From positions 1 to 7,617 of the forward strand of contig WFVK01000201.1 of assembly GCA_015491705.1 (NCBI GenBank): a stretch of DNA of 7,617 nt, written 5' to 3'. Shown piece after piece: positions 5,891-7,617 of this stretch (position 1 is its first letter; each line of letters begins with the position of its first letter). The translations under genes and the position numbers were made by a program. Under the pieces are notes generated by a model. That model was not told the origin of the DNA, did no database searches, and was given only the letters and a program-made list of their open reading frames with translations. This DNA comes from Nitrospirota bacterium (lineage in GTDB: Bacteria > Nitrospirota > Thermodesulfovibrionia > UBA6902).

Positions 5891-6139
5891 ATGAGCGACT
5901 GGGCAGAGATTCTGTTTACCTATGATGAGATGGAGGCGCAGATCGTTAAAGATGTCCTGGAGTCAGGGGATATTCAGGTCGTTGTGAACTCCATGAAGAT
6001 AATGCCTTATCCCGTAAGCATCGGGAGGATGGGAGAGATCAGGCTCTTCGTCAGAAGAGAAGATCTCGAAAAAGCCCGTAACATACTCAGGGCGATGGAG
6101 GATACAGCCGCAAGAGAAAATGGAGACAATGATAGTTGA
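5891..6139 (+). CDS. DUF2007-family small protein (putative signal-transducing protein)
   Basis: An 82-residue protein. It opens with a short strand and an acidic helix (LFTYDEMEAQIVKDVLESG), then VVVNS, PYPVSIGRMGEIRLFVRREDLEKARNIL, the layout of the DUF2007 family (PF09413): a small ferredoxin-like alpha/beta domain beginning with a strand that leads into a Tyr/Asp-Glu-containing helix. The family is named as a putative prokaryotic signal transducer by analogy with PII-like folds, but its role is not established. It is first in an operon and its end overlaps the Crp/Fnr gene by 20 bases. ATG 5891 has no clear Shine-Dalgarno sequence, only an A-rich stretch (CAAAAAAAC). No membrane segment or signal peptide is seen. 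Confidence 0.82.
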   Translation: MSDWAEILFTYDEMEAQIVKDVLESGDIQVVVNSMKIMPYPVSIGRMGEIRLFVRREDLEKARNILRAMEDTAARENGDNDS

Positions 6140-6806
6140 CACCCTTAAAAAGAGTGAAGTGTTTTCTGTTCTCAAAGACAGGGAACTGAGGCAGATAAGC
6201 CCGCTGTTTGAAATAGTCACGTATAAAAACAACGAGACGGTCTTTGCTGAAGGCGACCCGTCTGATAAATTCTACATCCTTGCCGAAGGCAATGTGAAAA
6301 TCCTGAAACACACGATGATGGGCAAGGACATCATCCTGGAGATCGTGTCGCCCGGGGATATTTTCGGAGGCGTTGCAGTGCTGGACAACAAGCCCTATCC
6401 AGCGGCCGCCCAGGCCATGAAATCCACCACCGTGATAAAGATAAGGCGACATAACCTGCTGAAGATCATGGAGGAATATCCCATACTGAAGCTTGAGATA
6501 GTGAAGTACTTCAGTGACAAGCTCAGGGACGCCCACGAGATGCTCAAGAATATAGCGACCGAGAGCGTGGAGAGGAGGATAGCATCACTCCTGCTTAAAC
6601 TCTCCGAGAAAGTGGGAATTGAAGACAGCGGTTACAAGCAGATAGCATTTCCCCTGACCCGCCAGGAGATTTCCGAGATGGTGGGAACAACGGTTGAGAC
6701 CTGTATAAGGACAATGAGCAAATTCAAGAAAAAGGGCATGATAAAATCGTCAAACGGCAGGATATCAATAAAGCCGGAATCTCTCCGCAGGCATCTTGAG
6801 GCCTGA
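6120..6806 (+). CDS. Crp/Fnr-family transcriptional regulator
   Basis: A 228-residue protein with the usual CRP layout: cNMP-binding-like beta barrel (about 10-115), dimerisation helix (about 117-148), and winged helix-turn-helix (about 150-225). The barrel has the glycine turns of the family (AEGDPSDKFYILAEG and SPGDIFGG). The phosphate-binding cassette reads FGGVAVLDNKPYPAAAQA: the Glu, Arg and Ser that hold cAMP in E. coli CRP (E72, R82, S83) are replaced by Gly, Pro and Ala. There is no N-terminal cysteine cluster as in FNR; the only cysteine is C195. The recognition helix, VETCIR then KFKKKGM, keeps the E and R of FNR (VETISR) but not its Ser. The ligand is therefore unknown (heme/NO, another small molecule or none), and an FNR-like TTGA-type half-site is a guess. 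ATG 6120 overlaps the DUF2007 gene by 20 bases; ATG 6129 is an alternative start. Confidence 0.92.
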   Translation: METMIVDTLKKSEVFSVLKDRELRQISPLFEIVTYKNNETVFAEGDPSDKFYILAEGNVKILKHTMMGKDIILEIVSPGDIFGGVAVLDNKPYPAAAQAMKSTTVIKIRRHNLLKIMEEYPILKLEIVKYFSDKLRDAHEMLKNIATESVERRIASLLLKLSEKVGIEDSGYKQIAFPLTRQEISEMVGTTVETCIRTMSKFKKKGMIKSSNGRISIKPESLRRHLEA

Positions 6807-6814
6807 ACAGGGCG

Positions 6815-6834
6815 GGCAGAAAAGATGCTCTGCC
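6815..6834. terminator. Stem-loop between convergent genes
   Basis: GGCAGA (6815-6820) pairs with TCTGCC (6829-6834) around an 8-base loop, within the 29-base gap between the stops of the regulator (+) and yjbQ (-). Its position suits a shared terminator, but there is no T-run on either side. Confidence 0.35.
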
Positions 6835-6835
6835 G

Positions 6836-7240
6836 TCAAGTCTGATCCGCGGTGATTTTCACTGTCACGCGCCTGTTCCGGGCGCCGTCGAATTCGCAGA
6901 AGAACACCGCCTGCCACGTGCCGAGAACAAGCCTGCCCCCCTCGATAATCAGCGTCTGTGATGATCCTGCAATAGAAGCCTTTATATGCGCATCGGAATT
7001 CCCCTCTGCATGCAGGTATCCGGAAGAACGGGGAACGAGCCTGCTTAACATTGCCTGGATATCCTTCACAACAGACGGGTCCGCTCCTTCATTGATCGTA
7101 ACCCCGGCCGTTGTGTGCGGCACATAAATAATACATGTTCCGTTCTGTACGCCGGACTCTTCCACGAGCGCCTGTACCCGGGAAGTGATGTCCACAAATT
7201 CCGTCCTTGTCGTGGTCTTGACATTGATGGTCCTTATCAT
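6836..7240 (-). CDS. yjbQ: YjbQ/UPF0047 family protein (secondary thiamine-phosphate synthase family)
   Basis: A 134-residue protein that matches the whole UPF0047/YjbQ family: YVPHTTAGVTINEGADPSV (about 39-57), LHAEGNSDAHIKAS (76-89), GRLVLGTWQ (102-110) and FFCEFDGARNRR (113-124). The conserved histidines H42, H77 and H85 are present. The E. coli homologue has weak thiamine-phosphate synthase activity, hence the family's database name, but its main cellular role is uncertain. The start is taken at 7240 because GGAGG (7248-7252, minus strand) sits seven bases before it; an in-frame ATG at 7267 would add nine residues and lies within a hairpin. It lies 33 bases downstream of lpxK on the same strand and is likely co-transcribed with it. 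Confidence 0.93.
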   Translation of the reverse strand: MIRTINVKTTTRTEFVDITSRVQALVEESGVQNGTCIIYVPHTTAGVTINEGADPSVVKDIQAMLSRLVPRSSGYLHAEGNSDAHIKASIAGSSQTLIIEGGRLVLGTWQAVFFCEFDGARNRRVTVKITADQT

Positions 7241-7247
7241 TGCGTAT

Positions 7248-7252
7248 CCTCC
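7248..7252 (-). promoter_or_regulatory. Ribosome-binding site of yjbQ
   Basis: GGAGG on the minus strand, seven bases before the ATG at 7240. It supports the 134-residue form over the 143-residue form. Confidence 0.75.
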
Positions 7253-7261
7253 ACGGTTATG

Positions 7262-7292
7262 CAGCATCAGGGGTCAGGTCCCCGTGATGCTG
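7262..7292 (-). other. Strong hairpin at the lpxK stop codon
   Basis: CAGCATCAGGGG (7262-7273) is complementary to CCCCGTGATGCTG (7280-7292), giving a 12-bp stem with one bulged base and a six-base loop that contains the lpxK stop (7274-7276). No T-run follows on the minus strand (CATAACC), so it is better read as an intercistronic stabilising or attenuating hairpin than as a standard terminator. Confidence 0.65.
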
Positions 7293-7593
7293 AAGAGATT
7301 ATCATAAAAATCACCTGCAACGGAAAATTCGATCCTGAGCGCAAATATCTCATCCGGTATCCGCAGGTCCCTGATCTTCACAAGGTCCTTCTCCGTGGTG
7401 ATTATGTCCAGGCCGCGTGCATCCCTTCTGATTTCATCCATGTCCCGCTGCCTGTAAAAGTAATGGTCCCTGAACTCCCTGAATTTTACCACGCGGGCCC
7501 CCTGTGAGACCAGCAGTGAGCGGAAATAAGACGGATTTGCAATGCCTGCAAACGCGTAGACCTCCCTGCCGGACAGTGTATCAGGCCCCGTGG
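7274..7593 (-). CDS. lpxK: Tetraacyldisaccharide 4'-kinase LpxK, C-terminal fragment
   Basis: About 105 residues of the C-terminal part are visible; the 5' end is beyond the contig. LpxK phosphorylates the 4' position of the lipid A precursor disaccharide at the inner membrane. Visible signatures are VYAFAGIANPSYFRSLL, FREFRDHYFYRQRDM and the highly conserved TTEKDLVKI, in the order and spacing typical of the C-terminal half of LpxK (family length about 330-350). A GTG at 7492 could be called as a start but sits in the middle of the conserved region; the frame is open to 7593, where the genomic sequence ends and adapter begins. It marks the organism as an LPS-bearing Gram-negative. Confidence 0.92.
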
Positions 7594-7617
7594 CTGTCTC
7601 TTATACACATCTGACGC
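7594..7617. other. Sequencing adapter (Nextera/Tn5 mosaic end), not genomic
   Basis: CTGTCTCTTATACACATCT (7594-7612) is the 19-bp Tn5 mosaic end used in Nextera libraries, and the next GACGC continues exactly into the complement of the read-1 adapter. The match is 24 of 24 bases at the very end of the contig, so this is untrimmed library sequence and should be removed. Confidence 0.97.

Noticed and set aside
7115..7507. 130-codon plus-strand frame over yjbQ and lpxK
   Set aside because: It is antisense to two genes with strong family signatures.
7594..7612. Tn5/IS50 transposon end
   Set aside because: The sequence is the engineered mosaic end and continues into the adapter at the very end of the contig, so it is a library artefact.

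Overview
This is the edge of a contig, most likely metagenomic, from a Gram-negative bacterium. The partial lpxK shows lipid A synthesis. Heavy use of AGG/AGA for Arg and ATA for Ile, roughly 50% GC, and the stock of CHASE2, GAF-HD-GYP and Crp/Fnr signalling proteins fit Nitrospirota (Thermodesulfovibrio-like) or a deltaproteobacterial lineage. That placement is an inference from style, not proof. The last 24 bases (7594-7617) are not genomic: they match the Nextera/Tn5 mosaic end plus the start of the read-1 adapter. The window also begins inside a near-identical repeat, so both ends look like assembly limits.

Layout. (1) 3-554, + strand: C-terminal end of a large fibronectin type III repeat protein, probably exported. 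(2) 555-781: gene-free, with a copy of a degenerate intergenic repeat and an extended -10 promoter close to the next start. (3) 782-4308: two-gene unit of a metallo-beta-lactamase-fold hydrolase and a membrane CHASE2-class III adenylate cyclase. The two overlap by an unusual ATAG junction, and the cyclase seems to start at an ATA codon behind a perfect AGGAGG. (4) 4309-4665: 357-bp gene-free region with two or three copies of the repeat family and a GGGGAGG palindrome. (5) 4666-5760: GAF-HD-GYP protein, a predicted cyclic-di-GMP phosphodiesterase. (6) 5761-5890: repeat copies and a TGGTATAAT promoter. (7) 5891-6806: a DUF2007 protein overlapping a Crp/Fnr-family regulator. (8) 6836-7593, - strand, convergent: yjbQ and partial lpxK with a strong hairpin between them.

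Working together. The + strand block is a nucleotide second-messenger neighbourhood: a cyclase that should make cAMP, a translationally coupled MBL-fold hydrolase that could be its phosphodiesterase, a c-di-GMP phosphodiesterase, and a CRP-fold regulator. The regulator lacks the residues that contact cAMP in E. coli CRP, so a simple cyclase-to-CRP circuit should not be assumed. The most novel-looking points are the MBL-cyclase pair, the ATA start, and an undescribed degenerate repeat lying before three of the four + strand transcription units that begin in the window. The yjbQ-lpxK end is ordinary housekeeping.
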